From Cryptomeria japonica (taxonomy: Eukaryota > Streptophyta > Pinopsida > Cupressales > Cupressaceae), in NCBI RefSeq assembly GCF_030272615.1, contig NC_081415.1, positions 232,259,303 to 232,323,302 of the forward strand: 64,000 nt of DNA, read 5' to 3'. Both the position numbers and the translations under genes were made by a program. This document shows, one piece after another, positions 12,212 through 24,182 of the stretch. Position 1 is the stretch's first letter, and each line of letters starts with the position of its first letter. A model generated the notes under the pieces. The model had not been told where the DNA came from. It did no database searches and saw nothing but the letters and a program-made list of their open reading frames with translations.

Positions 12212-13167
12212 TGTTAGAATCAAGGAACACTGAGAGGGGGGGTGAATCAGTGTTCTACTGGATTTCAAATTCACAAACTTATTTTTTATCCACAGGTTAG
12301 CAATGCATAACATTAAAGAGCATAAGCAAGCAATAAATAAACTATAGATCCACAACACCAGAATTTTTACACGGAAACCTAGAAAGGAAAAAACACAGTG
12401 GGGTTGAAACCCACAATATTTATATACTATGGCCAGGAGTACATAAATATTACATAGATGGGGAATGCACTTGCATTCAAGCTCACTGCTCAATTACAAT
12501 GATCCAGAAGACTACAACCTTCAGGGAAGTCTCACTGACTTACAATTTGATTACAATGAGGAAATACAATTAAAGAACTTTGAAATAGCATCTAACAATG
12601 CAAGAATGAGTTTTGGTTAAGCACAATATCTCTGACTGTACTCACTCTGCAATATGCTCTGTTTCTATCTCAGTCAACTACCGGATCACCTGAGAATCAA
12701 ATGCACATGTGAAACTATGCTCAATCACACCAAAATGGATCACCACAACAACAATACTTCAAAAACCAATCACCAATTCAATCTTATATATCTGGTCATA
12801 TAAAAAATAATCTCCTCCAAGTTGGCTTCCATAAATGTAACGTGTAGTCACATGTCGGCTTCAATCTCTAACAAAACATAACATCGAAGCAAAATAATTT
12901 TCCAAAGTGCTTCACCAATGTCAGCCTCATCATTTCCACCTCAAACTTAGTCACCAAAATCACCACAATCATCGGAAATATTTCCAGACCAAAACTACAC
13001 TGGAATAATCCTGACTTGTCGATTAACTAGCTATCGGTTAACTCTTGCTTCCGGATAAGAATAATTACAACCACCATTTTGAATCTTCAAGAAGATTTGT
13101 CATCAATGACAACCCTAAACTAATAATCAAGCATCAAAAATCACTAGATGAGTTTCAATTGCCATCA
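12212..13167 (-). repeat. Element E 5' LTR (right copy)
   Basis: 956 bp; plus-strand start tgttagaatcaagg, end attgccatca (the partner ends cttgccaaca). It contains a G-tract next to gtgaatcagtg, which on the element strand is a C-tract just before the LTR end. The flanking agaac matches ggaac on the left side with one mismatch. Confidence 0.85.
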
Positions 13168-14040
13168 AGAACCTCATCTACCAAAGTGATTGCGTATGAA
13201 AAAGGGCATGATTCTGATGATGAAATGACACCTGAGGATCCCCATCCTAAAACTAGCTCCAACGAATGGGAATGGGACTCTTATTCGTCCAGCTCATAGT
13301 CCCTAGATAATGTTTTCATTCACCATGATGATTTACCTATGGAGGAAAAACATGAAATTAATCCCCCTCCTATCAAAACTTGTCTCAAAGCTTGGATAGA
13401 ATCATTTTGGAACACTAGCACAGACTCTGACTCAAGTAGTTCAAACAATGATACCACTGATATTTATGTTTTCACTATCTCTATCCAATCCTTTTCCAAT
13501 ACTCATGATGACATGCCCCTTATATACCCTAAACTTATGTAATGGGACCAACAAGGACCACACAGTCTAGATTGCTTTGAGAATGATGAAGCAATTGCAT
13601 AATTTTTTGAGCTTTGTGAAGGCATACCGCAAGGTGATCATAAATCCGGATTTTCTATTGATTTGGACTTCATAACATATTTTGGGGAATCAACTCCATC
13701 TTCTAGTTGCAAAATTAAAAATGAAAAAAAAAAGAAAAAAATGAAAAGAATAGGTCTTTAGGTAAAACCGAAAGGCACCTTTAGACCACAAAAAAGTAAA
13801 AACAAAGGACGTATCCACAGGTGAAAATATCTCTGAGGCACCCAAGGATGGAATATTGGACACACCCCTGTCAAGTCAAGACAAATCATCACTGCTTGTG
13901 GAAATGACTAAGGAAATCAACTTGGGTATACCTGACAACTCTAAGGTCATTCATTTTGCTGCTTCACTATGAGAACAAGAAAGAGCAGAATTTGTCAAAT
14001 TTTTCCTTGAGAAACATATCAACTTTGCATGGTCTTACAT
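13168..14040 (+). pseudogene. Element A linker between G-patch and RT
   Basis: Element A resumes here. The 13,045-13,299 frame (its first part is E LTR) continues as KGHDSDDEMTPEDPHP, an acidic, Ser-rich linker; 13,339-13,542 is a second acidic block. Then A-rich sequence (13,710-13,760) leads into a segment ending LSSL...ERAEFVKFFLEKHINFAW (about 13,960-14,040), typical of the stretch just upstream of Tat-like RT. No separate function is assigned. Confidence 0.5.
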
Positions 14041-14735
14041 AGACATCTCGAGCCTGGATCCTGAATTGGTCCTTCATCCTTTTCCATTAAAAATAGGCTC
14101 AAAGATAGTCAAACAAAAACTGGGGAAGATGCATCCACAAGTCGCCCTATTAGTCAAAGAAAATCTCAAAAAGTTATTAGATGTGGGCTTCATAAGACCA
14201 ATTGACTACGCAAAATGGATCTCCAATCTGGTAATAGTTAGTAAAGCTACTAGGGGCATAAAAATCTACATTGATTTTAGGGATTTGAACAAATCATCCC
14301 AAAGATGAATTTCCTCTACCTAATATTGACATCATATTAGACATGACTACTGGCTATGAGATGTTGTCACTAATGGATGGCTTCTCCAGATACAACCAGA
14401 TCCGAATAGCTCCTGAAGGTCAGCATAAAACTACATTCACATGTGCATGGGGCATCTATTGCTAGAATGTAATACATTTTGGCCTAAAAAATGTAGGAGT
14501 AACATATCAGAGAGCCATGACAACAATATTTCATGACTTCATGCATACATTGATTGAGGACTATGTCGATGATCTATTATGAAAATCAGTTACAAGAGAT
14601 AGTCATCTTGATATCCTGGGCCTGATATTTGATTGAATGGAGGGCTATAAACTTAGACTCAACCCAAAGAAATGTGTTTTTGGGGTGACAGATGGTAAAT
14701 TACTAGGTTATATTATCTCTCATAGAGGCATTTAA
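14041..14735 (+). pseudogene. Element A reverse transcriptase
   Basis: RNA-dependent DNA polymerase of a Ty3/gypsy element. Visible in order: GFIRPIDYAKWISNLVIVSK, IYIDFRDLNKSS (motif with catalytic Asp), a frameshift near 14,300, MLSLMDGFSRYNQI, and the YVDD box at 14,562-14,573. LNPKKCVFGVTDGKLLGYIIS then leads into RNase H. Stops at 14,464, 14,579, 14,634 and 14,734, plus the frameshift, make it non-functional. Confidence 0.85.
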
Positions 14736-15400
14736 GTGGATCCGGCCAAAGTAAAAGCAATTATGGATACGCCTCCACCTAAAAATTTGCATCAACTCAG
14801 AAGCCTTCAAGTAAAATTCCAATCAATCTGGCGATTCATAGCCCAATTGGTAGACAAGTGTCATCCTTTCCAACATCTGATTCATAAAGGGGTAGCCTTC
14901 AAATGGACAGAGCAATGCCAACAAGTTTTTCAAGCACTCAAATATTATCTCCTATCACCCCCAGTATTGGTGCCTCCAATAGAAGGGAAACCTTTCATTT
15001 TATCCATCTTCGCAATTTCTACAGCACTAGGATCTCTCTTGGCTCAACAAGATGAAGGTAAAGAGAGAGAAATTTACTATATTAGTTGGACATTACTGGG
15101 ATATGAATTGAATTATTCTACTATTGAGTGAGCATGCTTAGCAGTAGTATTGCAGTCCAAAATCTCCGTCACTACATGTTGAATCACAAGACACTTCTAG
15201 TAGCCAACATTGATCCACTAAAGTACTTACTTAATAGAGCATCTCTCACAGGCCGACTAGCAAAATGGGTTATGATCCCGAGCGAGTTTGATATTAAGTA
15301 TACTGATAGAAAGGTAATAAAAGGACAAGTAATAGCTGATCAAATCGCAGATGCACTTGTTCAAGATGATCACTCATTGTTGACTGATTTTTTGAATGAG
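14736..15400 (+). pseudogene. Element A RNase H (retroviral type)
   Basis: Degrades the RNA strand of the RNA:DNA hybrid. Seen: connection region HPFQHLIHKGVAFKWTEQCQ, PFILSIFAISTALGSLLAQQ (the catalytic first Asp position appears replaced) and YYISWTLLGYELNYSTIE. A stop at 15,129 is followed in another frame by the C-terminal part, RASLTGRLAKWVMIPSEFDI. It is contiguous with RT, as in all gypsy elements. Confidence 0.75.
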
Positions 15401-15801
15401 GTAGTGTTCACAACGACCCCTTATGATGCATGGAAGTTGTATTTTGATGGATCACATACAATACTTGGCTCGAAGGTAGGAATATTATTTGTAACTATTT
15501 AGGGTGATGTCATTCCAAATTCATACCACATTACTTTTGATTGTACCAATAACATTTCAGAGTGCGAGGCTTTGGTCACAGGGTTTAGAATAGCAATTTA
15601 GTGGCATATCACACATCTTCAAGTCTACAGGGATTCTCAACTGTTCATTTGACAAGTGAATAGTGATTATGAGACAAAAGATGAAAAATTCATCCCCTAT
15701 AAGTAATTGGTAGAATTCATTAGAACAGAGTTTGCTGGCATTCAGTTTCAAGTCCCCAAAGTCCTAAACAAGTCAGAAGATTCCATGGCAACCATTCCTT
15801 T
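15401..15801 (+). pseudogene. Element A second RNase H-like domain (plant dual RNase H)
   Basis: After a spacer the frame reads WKLYFDGSHTILGSKVGILF (about 15,431-15,490), then after a stop YHITFDCTNNISECEALVTG and further on LQVYRDSQLFI. FDGS..., SECEAL and the YRDS position match the Asp/Glu catalytic positions of the archaeal-type RNase H domain found as an extra domain in Tat-lineage gypsy elements. The end of the domain (15,735-15,807) is duplicated at 24,183-24,257 on the far side of element B. Confidence 0.7.
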
Positions 15802-16736
15802 TATTGGCAATTGACACTCTAGTGGTTGGTTTCTCTATGTTCTCATTGATGGAAACATGATTTTGTATTCCGGATTCATGTTTTTATTCTATGGTGTACC
15901 AGCAGACACTTCACAAATTCTACACTGGCACTGGCACCAGCAGGTCAAAAAGATTTATTTGGTCACTGGCAAGGCATGCCAATATGGCATAGTAAAGGTT
16001 ATCGGTATTGGAGGCCGACATATCTTAGATCTGGCATTGGCAATTTGTTTTACTCTTCATACATTTATGTTATCTGGCCGACATGTAATGTGATATTGTA
16101 TATATCTTTGTAAGCCGACATAAGGCATAAAAGTTGTATAGGGTATATAGGTCAATTAAGACTAGATCATTTTTGATATAGAGATATAGATATGAGATAG
16201 GAGATTATGGATATGTGAAAATATTCAGAGAGATTATGTATGTGAGGAATTTATTGTAAGGGTTATTCCCGTAAAAGGGTATAGGGTTTCAGATCGAAAC
16301 AGATAGAGCTTAAACCGAAACTGTATTCTGGCATAGAAGATGTTATCGTAGCAGTTCACACTTCTTTGGATTGTTTTCTGGAATTTTGTGTAGTCAGTGA
16401 GGCTCCTATTGTGATTGAATAGTGTGCTCTAGGCTATAAGCCTTCCTGCAAGTGGAGGCCCCTCATATTTTGTTGTATCTCTTCATATGACCCGTGGATT
16501 GATATTGTGGGTCACAAATCCCACTGTGGTTTTTCCTCTTTGATGTTTTCCACATATAAATTTGTGTTATGATTCTCATTTATGTGTTTGGCTTATTGAT
16601 TGCTTTACTTCTTTCTATTCTGTATGTACCGATATACCAGTTGGTGTATGCATGTTTTAATAAGGCTAAAATCTACTATTTCAGTATGCCACTGAATCAC
16701 CCTCCCCCCCCCTCTCAGTCTTATTGGTTTCCAACA
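15802..16736 (+). repeat. Element B 5' LTR
   Basis: 935 bp. It starts tattggcaattgacac, which looks like a mutated TG end (3' LTR: tgttggcaattgacac), and ends gtttccaaca. It contains a TATA-like gtatatatc near 16,100, gggtttcagatcg near 16,285, and a C-tract (16,701-16,712) followed by tctcag close to the end. Confidence 0.85.
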
Positions 16737-16738
16737 AT

Positions 16739-16750
16739 TGGTATCAGATC
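16739..16750 (+). promoter_or_regulatory. Element B primer binding site
   Basis: tggtatcagatc two bases after the LTR end; a match to the methionine-tRNA PBS tggtatcagagc with one change. Confidence 0.85.
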
Positions 16751-16804
16751 CTTGTGCCTCAAAGGAAGTTTAACATCTTGAGGAAGATCCTGAAACTGGA
16801 ATCC

Positions 16805-17911
16805 ATGAATATGGCTTTGGAGAAGCAGCTTGAGATGGCACTTGAAGATTATGATGTTGAAAGGTTGAAGAACTTAAAGCTACAAGATGAATTGAATTCT
16901 GCTAAGGAATTCATTCTTGTCCTACAAGAGAGGCTATCATTTGTTCAAGCTAGAAGGAAGGAACTTTTGCAAAATAAGGATGATGAAGAGAAAAATGCAC
17001 TTAAGGAGCAATGTCAGAAATTGAGTCGGGAGAACATGGTTATGAAGAATGAAATGCAAGTTATAACTATGAGAATGTCTAAAGAGATTGAGGATAGAAA
17101 GAAAAAGGAAGAAAATCTTGTTGTATCCTTGAAGAACAAATTTGAAGAATGTGGTAGGTTGGTTCATGAAAATGATATGTTGAGAACTGATTTGGTACAA
17201 TCCCTGAGTAATGAGAAAGATCTTAAGAGACAAATGATAATACTAAGAGAATATTTAACTATTTCAAGTGAGTACAAAGAAAAATCCAAGATCAGCTCAG
17301 CACAACTTGATGAGTTATTGAAGAGATAGAGGCAGAATGGAGATTCTAGTGGACTTGGATTTGAGAAAGGACAGAGTTCCGGTACTACTAATGAAGATCA
17401 AAACCATAAGGCACCAGTAAGACAATTCAATGGTAGATATTTTGTTTGCAATAGATTTGGTCACATGGCTAGGCAATGCAAAAACAGAGCAAATCAGAAC
17501 CCTGATTCTGCTCCCGGTAAATATTCTAAATGCAATAAGTTTGGTCATAAGATAGAAGATTTCAAAATGAATGTAAAATGCTATGCTTGTGGAAAATTTG
17601 GACATATGGCTAATCAGTGCAAGTCAAGAAATTTCACCGGTTTTAGCAAAGAAATTCAAAAGAATAATGTTACATGTTATGCATGTAATGAAGTTGGACA
17701 TATTACTAAGTTCTGTAGAAGCAGAAATCCATTGGTTAGTAATGGAGGATCAAATGAAAAATGAAAAGAGAAGGTTAGTGAAATATGGAAAGATCATACT
17801 CAGAGATGGGTTAGGAAGACTGGAGAACAATCATCAGATGGGAATGTCCTGGTTACTTATCTGGCAGAAGAGGCTACTCCTGCACCGACAGGAAGCTCAT
17901 CTAGTAACTAA
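16805..17911 (+). pseudogene. Element B gag: coiled coil plus zinc-knuckle array
   Basis: ATG at 16,805 is the first methionine in the frame that runs on from the PBS. Residues 1-175 form a Lys/Glu/Leu-rich coiled coil (for example LEKQLEMALEDYDVERLKNL). A TAG at 17,327 interrupts it; the second copy downstream has CAG there, so this is a C-to-T mutation. Four knuckles follow: one with its first Cys replaced by Tyr (YFVCNRFGHMARQC), one degenerate (YSKCNKFGHKIEDF), then CYACGKFGHMANQC and CYACNEVGHITKFC. A stop at 17,762 precedes the conserved tail WVRKTGEQSSDG...GSSSSN. It is the counterpart of the E gag, and an RNA-packaging role is expected by family. Confidence 0.8.
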
Positions 17912-18274
17912 GGCAAATTCCTTAGGGGTAGGCAAAATTCATGAAGATGTTATATATGCCCCAAGAAGAGGTTTGGGAAGATGTTCCAGATATTAGAGAG
18001 GATTATCCGACATGGATATGTTATGAGCGAGATCCGACATCTTTCACTGGCAGTCATTTATGTCAATGGAATATTAGGGTTTTTATCAAAGGTTAAAAGG
18101 TCAAATACACTTCATTGTTAATCATCCTACATTTAGAGCGATTTCAGAGCAATTCAATGCGATTAGAGGCTATTAAAAGACAATCAGATTTCTTCTTGAG
18201 CGATTTCACTGATGTTTGTAATAATTTGTTGAATGTTTTCACCAAGAGTAATCAAAAGATATTTTTCTTTAACC
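17912..18274 (+). other. Element B spacer between gag and ORF2
   Basis: About 360 bp with no convincing coding frame. It contains agagcgatttcagagcaatt-like repeated words (18,135-18,215), also present in the second internal fragment near 24,110-24,180. It may hold the leader or an internal translation start for ORF2; nothing more can be read from it. Confidence 0.4.
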
Positions 18275-21200
18275 ATGGAAGCGGGATCATCTTCTATTCC
18301 TATTTTTGTTGCAAACCCAACTGTTGTAGAGGTCAAGGACCACCCTAGGCTAATTTTCAAGCAGTATCTACATCTGGCTACCCTAGAAGATTTGGTTGGA
18401 GCGTTTTCTCACGTTCTGGAGGGAGTTGTGTATATAGGGGATGATAGGGCTTATATTCACTTTCATATTGAGGACTTGGGAACTTGAGAAATCAAGGGAA
18501 TGTATATGAGTGAGCTAATGGGAGAATCTAGAAAGATCAAACCGACATATAAACATATTGAAGAACTAGGGTTTATAGGAATTATGGATATTCTGGAGTT
18601 TGAGAATGACATAATCAGATATGTACTAAGCAGAGTACATGGGGAATTCATATGGTTAAATAGACCTTACAAAATCACCAAGGAAGCCATCCGAGCAATC
18701 ACTGGTTTTCCATCGGTAGGGTAACATCCAGACAAGAAAGTTTCAAATGACTTTGTGAGGAATATCAACGGTGCTACATCTGACAAAAGATCCATGAAAG
18801 TGAGCACTATCACCGACATGGACATCAAATTTGGTAGCATGATTATCAGATATAAGGTAACTCAGTCAAGCTGATTGAATTTTGTTTCCAATTCATGCAT
18901 TTTGGCTACATACAAAATGATGAGAGATAATGTAAAGTTAGATCTATGCGGTTGGATGTTTGATGAGTTGTTAATAAACTTAGTAAAGATTAAGGATGAG
19001 AAGAAGGGTACTTTTCGGTATGGAAACTTGTTAGTTTGCCTAATGTTATATTTTTTAAATGATTCACCCAGTTCTAGTAAGAGGCAATGGGATTTTGAAA
19101 TTCTGGTAGGAAGACAATTGAAACAGTCAATTGTTGCATTAGGAAGCTAGAGAGATGATAAGATATGGGGTTATTTTAAGGCATTTCAAAAATCTATGAG
19201 GTCTAGGGTAAGGGTACCTGAGCATGTAGTAGAATATACTTCATGGTAAAGAAGGATGAGACTCTCATGGAAGCAGTTAAGCCCTAGAAGATTTGGATTG
19301 AAGAAATGGGCTATGAGTTAGATGCACATATTCTTGATGCCTACACAAAAATGCCAATTGATGCACCAATTGATGAGGCAAAGAAGCCCTATGGTACTGC
19401 ACAATAGAAGACTCAAGAGGTTCAAACAAAGTTCAACTGGAAGAAAAGGGAGAAACAAGAAGGAAAAGCAAATAAGTTTGTGCAGAAGGTCTCAAAGGCC
19501 ATCAAGGCACTAATTGATGTTGTCCTGGAGAAAGGTAGAAAGAGGAAGGATCCAAAAGTTCATATTGAACCTATTATTGCAAAATCTAAATCAGAGGATG
19601 ATACACCATTAGCATTTAAGAAGGTTGTTAGGAAGAAACCTGAGGAAACAAAGGCAAAAGAAAAGAAGCAACCAGTTAGGAAGGTCACAATCAAGCTACC
19701 GGCACATAAGCAAGCACCTAAAGCTACACCTGCAAATACATCTGGTATTGCCAAGAGGAAGAAGAATAGTGACAATGACTTAGCAATTGAAACTGGTAAT
19801 GTAACTATCATACCACCTAAAACTTGTGTAAAAATTATAGATGAAATCACTAAAGATGGCATGCTGAAGAATGTTAAATTTTATTATGAAAACTTAAAGG
19901 ATGATGAACAGAGAGAGGTAGAAGAAGTCCTACTATACTTGGATATCTATAAGAAATCCTTAATAGAGAGAAAATCAAATACTGACTGAGTTATATAACA
20001 TGTTAGATGCTAGAAGATTATCAGCTATGCAAGAAGATAAACACATTAAAGTTCAAGAGCTATTATCTATCTATGTTACTATAGCTCCAGATGAAATGGA
20101 AAAGACACTTGAGGCGGCAGACATAAAAATTTTCAATAGCAAACATTGGATAACTAGTCTAATGCTAGGGAGAGTGGATGAAATAATAAAGGAAACTCAA
20201 AATGCATGGATTAAATTTTTGGGAGAAAACAAAGGATTCTTTACTTCACCGAAAACCAAGATAGACATTGTAGATACCCTGATTGAAGGAAAAGGAAAGG
20301 GGATTATGGGCACTTCACCATCAGTTTTGAAAAATATTAAAATAGTGGAAACTGAGCCACTGGTAAATACAGATGTACAGATAAATACTGAGATACCAGT
20401 TAATACTGACAATGAACAAGCTAACATTGTACATGATACTAATATTGAGGATAATTGTCCTCCAAATAAAAATGTACAGGTTGAGGATAATATTCGTACA
20501 GAGGAACCAGAAGTTACACAGACTGCACCAAGTGGTGAAGCCACCGGTGCAAGTGAGGAGGTTATAAAGGATAAAACATCAGAGGAGAAAATAGGGGAAT
20601 CTAGCAGGGAACCAGTTGTTGGCCCATCATTATTGTCAATTAAAACTTCTCAGGTAGAAAAGAAAACCATCACAGAGATGAGTCCCATTGAACTGATGAT
20701 GATGGTTGCTCAAAACCTGATGAAGGAGGGATCCACAGACAAGGGGATTATAGATCAATCAATCACTATTCTACACAGATTGGTCCCAGAATGCAAGATT
20801 GAAAATGAAGCGAGCCCTTCCGAAAAACTTAAGGTAATCACTGAGCACATATCAAAATACTTTCAATCCTTACAACAAATCTCTAACCGAAAAGCACTAG
20901 AAACATTTACTCAGGCTAAGAGAGCTGCTTTTGATAAGGTAATTGAAATAGAGAAGAAAAAGATTGAGGAGAAGCTAATCCTAATAGAAAATTATTTGAA
21001 ACAATGTATAAATATATATAGGGTATGTTGTAATACTAAAATACTTACAACAAATGTACATAAAAAGATAAAAGAGATTCAGGAGAAAATTCCAAGTATT
21101 GCTAACTCTTTTGATGAATTAATTTCATTGACTACATCAATTGATAGTCAAATTTTGATCTTGGAGAACCAAATTTCTACTCTTGAGAAATAAAGAGAAA

Positions 21201-21452
21201 ATAATTCGAAGAGCTAGAAGTCCGAGAGGCCCGGTGAGTCCAAGATTCAATTCACTCTATGTACATAAGAAAGAATGCATGGATATGGTGGGAAAGCCCA
21301 CACCAGCAAAGGTAAATGAGAAAGAATCTTTTGCATATTTATTGAGTGGACTTGTATCTATTTCTGGCACATTCGAAACCGGTTGGGATACTTTTGTGGA
21401 GTTACTAGAGAAGGCTTATCCAGAAATTTTGAAGTTGGTTAAGCTCCAGTAA
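18275..21452 (+). pseudogene. Element B ORF2, conserved protein of unknown function
   Basis: I do not recognise it. From ATG 18,275 (MEAGSSSIPIFVANPTVVEV) the frame reads, with several stops and frameshifts, to the stop at 21,452. Blocks: an N-terminal domain with DDRAYIHFHIEDLGT, RVHGEFIWLNRPYKITKEAI and MIIRYKVTQSS; LDLCGWMFDELLINLVKIKD and GNLLVCLMLYFLND; a Lys-rich basic region (19,560-19,760); IIPPKTCVKIIDEITKDGML (19,810); LDARRLSAMQEDKHIKV; an acidic middle (20,300-20,640); a coiled coil (20,690-21,190); and the C-terminus ETGWDTFVELLEKAYPEIL. All blocks have counterparts in E ORF2. The 397-codon block 20,000-21,193 is fully open. It may be a structural or nucleic-acid-binding protein; the function is unknown. 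Confidence 0.65.
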
Positions 21453-21514
21453 GACAATTTTGGGGTTATTCATTGTACAGTTCTTATTCTTTGACATTTT
21501 TTATGGCATTGATG

Positions 21515-21526
21515 TCAAAGGGGGAG
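21515..21526 (+). promoter_or_regulatory. Element B upstream PPT-like copy
   Basis: gtcaaagggggagtag in the context ttggcattgatgtcaaag-type sequence, about 185 bp before the true PPT. The same duplicated motif occurs in elements D, E and H. Confidence 0.6.
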
Positions 21527-21698
21527 TAGTGTAGATTTGAAAAATAATAAAAGAGTCGTATACATTAGGGGGAGTTACAGAGTTTTGGAGTTTTTGGAGG
21601 TATGGAGTATTTTGCTTATTCAGCTCAGGGGGAGCAGGGCAAGATGAAACCGACAGATGAAACCTTAACCATTTTTCACATAAGTCTTGCCATCAATG

Positions 21699-21712
21699 CC
21701 AAAGGGGGAGAT
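21699..21712 (+). promoter_or_regulatory. Element B polypurine tract
   Basis: ccaaagggggagat immediately before the 3' LTR start tgttggcaattg. Confidence 0.85.
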
Positions 21713-22688
21713 TGTTGGCAATTGACACTCTATTGGTTGGTTTCTCTATGTTGTCATTGATGGAAACATGATTTTGTGTTTCGGTTTCATGTTTTGATTC
21801 TATGGTGGACCAGCAGACACTTCACAGATTCTACACCGGCACCGGCACCGGCACCAGCAGGTCAGAAAGATTTCTTTGGTCACCGGCAAGGCAGACTGAC
21901 ATGGCATTGTAAAGGTTATCGGTATTGGAGGCCGACATATCTTAGATCCGGTATCAGCAATTTGTTTTAATATTCATACATTTATGTTATCTGGCCGACA
22001 TGTAATTTGATATTGTATATATCTTTGTAAGCCAACATAAGGCATAAAAGTTGTATAGGGTATATAGGTCAGTTAAGATTAGATCATTTGTGATATAGAG
22101 ATATATACATGAGATAGGAGATTATGGATATGTGAATGTAATATGATGAAAAATTATTCAGAGAGATTATGTATGTGAGGAATTTATTATAAGGGTTATT
22201 CCGGTAAAAGGGTTTAGGGTTTCAAACCGGAACAGACATAGCTTAAACCGGAACTGTATTCTAGCATAAAAGATGCTATCTTAGCAGTTCACACTTCTCT
22301 ACATTGTTGTCTGGAATTTTTTTTAGTCAATGAGGCTCCTATTGTGATTGAGCAGTGTGCTCTAGGCTGTAAGCCTTCCTGCAAGTGCAGGCCCCTCATA
22401 TTTTGTAATATCTCTTCATATGGCTAGTGGATTGATATTGTGGGTCACAAATCCCACCGTGGTTTTTCCTCTTTGAGGTTTTCGATGTATAAATTTGTGT
22501 GTTAGGATTCCCATTTATGTGTTTGGCTTATTCATTGCTTTAGTTCTTTCTATTCTGTATGTACCGGTATACCGATTGGTGTATGCATGTTTTAATAAGG
22601 CTAAAATCTACTATTCCGATATAACACTGATTCACCCCCACCCCCGCGCCCCCCCCCCCCCCCTTCTCAGTGTTATTGGTTTCCAACA
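21713..22688 (+). repeat. Element B 3' LTR, shared with the second partial copy
   Basis: 976 bp, from tgttggcaattg to gtttccaaca. It has a long C-rich tract (about 22,636-22,663) just before ttctcagtg and the LTR end. It is followed directly by a degenerate PBS (ttttatcagac) and gag sequence, so it serves as 3' LTR of one unit and 5' LTR of the next. Confidence 0.85.
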
Positions 22689-24182
22689 ATTTTATCAGAC
22701 CCTTGTGCCTCAAAGGAAGTTTAACAACTTGAGGAAGATCTTGAAACCAGAATCCATGAATATAGCTTTGGAGAAGCAACTTGAGATGGCACTTGAAGAT
22801 TATGATGCTGAAAGGTTGAAGAACTTAAAGATACAAGATGAATTTAATTCAGCTAAGGAATTCATTCTTGTCCTACAAGAGAGGCTATCAACTGTTCAAG
22901 CTAGAAGGAAAGAACTTTTGAAAAATTAGGATGATGAAGAGAAAAATGCACTTAAGGAGCAATGTCATAAATTGAGTTAGGAAAACATGGTAATGAAGAA
23001 TGAAATGCAAGTTATAACTATGAAGATGTCTAAAGAGATTGAGGACAAAGATAAAAAGGAAGAAAATTTTGTAGTATCCTTGAAGAACAAATTTGAAGAA
23101 TGTGGTAGGTTGGTTCATGAAAATAATATGTTGAGAACTGATTTGGTACAATCCCAAAAGTAATGAGAAAGAGCTTGAGAGAAAAATGATAATACTAAGA
23201 GAAGATTTAACTGTTGCAAGTGAGTACAAAGAAAAATTCAAGATTAGCTCAACATAGCTTGATGAGTTATTGAAGAGACAGAGGCAGATTGGAGATTCCA
23301 GTGGACTTGGATTTGAGCAAGGACAAAGTTCCAGTACTGCTAATGAAGATCAAAACCACAAGGCACCGGTATGACAATTCAATGCTTATAAATTCAATAG
23401 TAGATGTTTTGTTTGCAATAGATTTGGTCACATCGCTAGGCAATGTAGAAAAAAAGAAAATTAGAACCCTAATTCTGCTCCCGGTAAATGTTCTAAATGC
23501 AATAAGTTTGGTCATAAGATAGAAGATTGCAGAATGAATGTAAAATTATATGTTTGTGGAAAATTTGGACATATGGCTAATTAGTGCAGGTCAAGCAATT
23601 TCACCGGTTTTAGCAAAGCAATTCAAAAGAACAATGTTACATGTTATGCATGTAACGAAGTTGGACATATTGCTAAGTTTTGTAGAAGCATAAATCCGCT
23701 AGTTAGTAATGGAGGATCAAATGAAAAAGGAAAAGAGAAGGTTAGTTAAATTCGACAAGATCATACTCAGAGATGGGTTAGGAAGACTGGAGAACAATCA
23801 TCAGATGGGAATGTCTTAGTTACTTATCTGATAGAAGAGGTTTCTCCTGCACCGGCAAGAAGCTCATCCGGTAACTAAGGCAAATGTCTTAGGGGTAGGC
23901 AAAATTCATGAAGATGTTGCATATGCCTCGGGAAGAGGTTCTAGAAGATGTTCTAGATATTGGAGAGGATTATCCGGCATGGATATGTTTTGAGCGATAT
24001 CCAGTATCTTTCACCGATAGTCATTTATGTCAATGGAAGATTAGGGTTTTTATCAAAGGTTAAAAGGTCGAATACACTTCATTGTTAATCACCTTGCATT
24101 CAGAGCAATTTCAGAGCGATTCAATGTGATCAAAGGCTATTCAAAGGCAATCAGATTTCTTCTTGAGCGATTTCACCGGCAT
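22689..24182 (+). mobile_element. Second, truncated internal region of element B
   Basis: Colinear with 16,737 to about 18,215 of the first copy: PBS-like site, gag, spacer. It stops in the spacer at gagcgatttcaccggc and joins abruptly to element A sequence. No ORF2 and no closing LTR are present. The arrangement LTR-internal-LTR-internal points to a tandem made by recombination and later truncated. Confidence 0.8.
22756..23878 (+). pseudogene. Second element B gag copy
   Basis: Same protein as at 16,805-17,911, with the equivalent ATG, coiled coil and knuckles (RCFVCNRFGHIARQC keeps the first Cys that the other copy lost; CSKCNKFGHKIEDC is intact; VCGKFGHMAN and CYACNEVGHIAKFC follow). Stops at about 22,927, 22,978 and later, plus a frameshift near 23,155, show it is dead. 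The two copies have accumulated different lesions. Confidence 0.75.

Larger units (their letters stand above)
6285..13167 (-). mobile_element. Element E: RT-less LTR retrotransposon with gag and unknown ORF2
   Basis: Two LTRs (6285-7245 and 12,212-13,167), a PBS (12,198-12,209) and a PPT (7246-7259) define a minus-strand element of 6,883 bp inserted in element A. The flanks are ggaac (6280-6284) and agaac (13,168-13,172), a 5-bp target-site duplication with one mismatch. The internal 4,966 bp hold a gag ORF and a long unknown ORF2. I find no protease, integrase, RT or RNase H, so it must have been mobilised in trans. The layout is the same as in element B. Confidence 0.85.
15802..22688 (+). 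mobile_element. Element B: RT-less LTR retrotransposon with gag and unknown ORF2
   Basis: 5' LTR 15,802-16,736, PBS 16,739, gag, ORF2, PPT 21,699-21,712, 3' LTR 21,713-22,688, in total 6,887 bp. The layout matches element E on the opposite strand. No protease, RT, RNase H or integrase is visible. It is inserted in the A polyprotein right after ATI/ASML-type sequence. Unusually, a second internal region follows the 3' LTR directly (22,689-24,182), so this is a partial tandem sharing one LTR. Confidence 0.85.

Noticed and set aside
22636-22663. C-homopolymer as assembly error
   Set aside because: The exact length may be wrong, but C-tracts occur at the equivalent place in five LTR families, so the tract itself is real.
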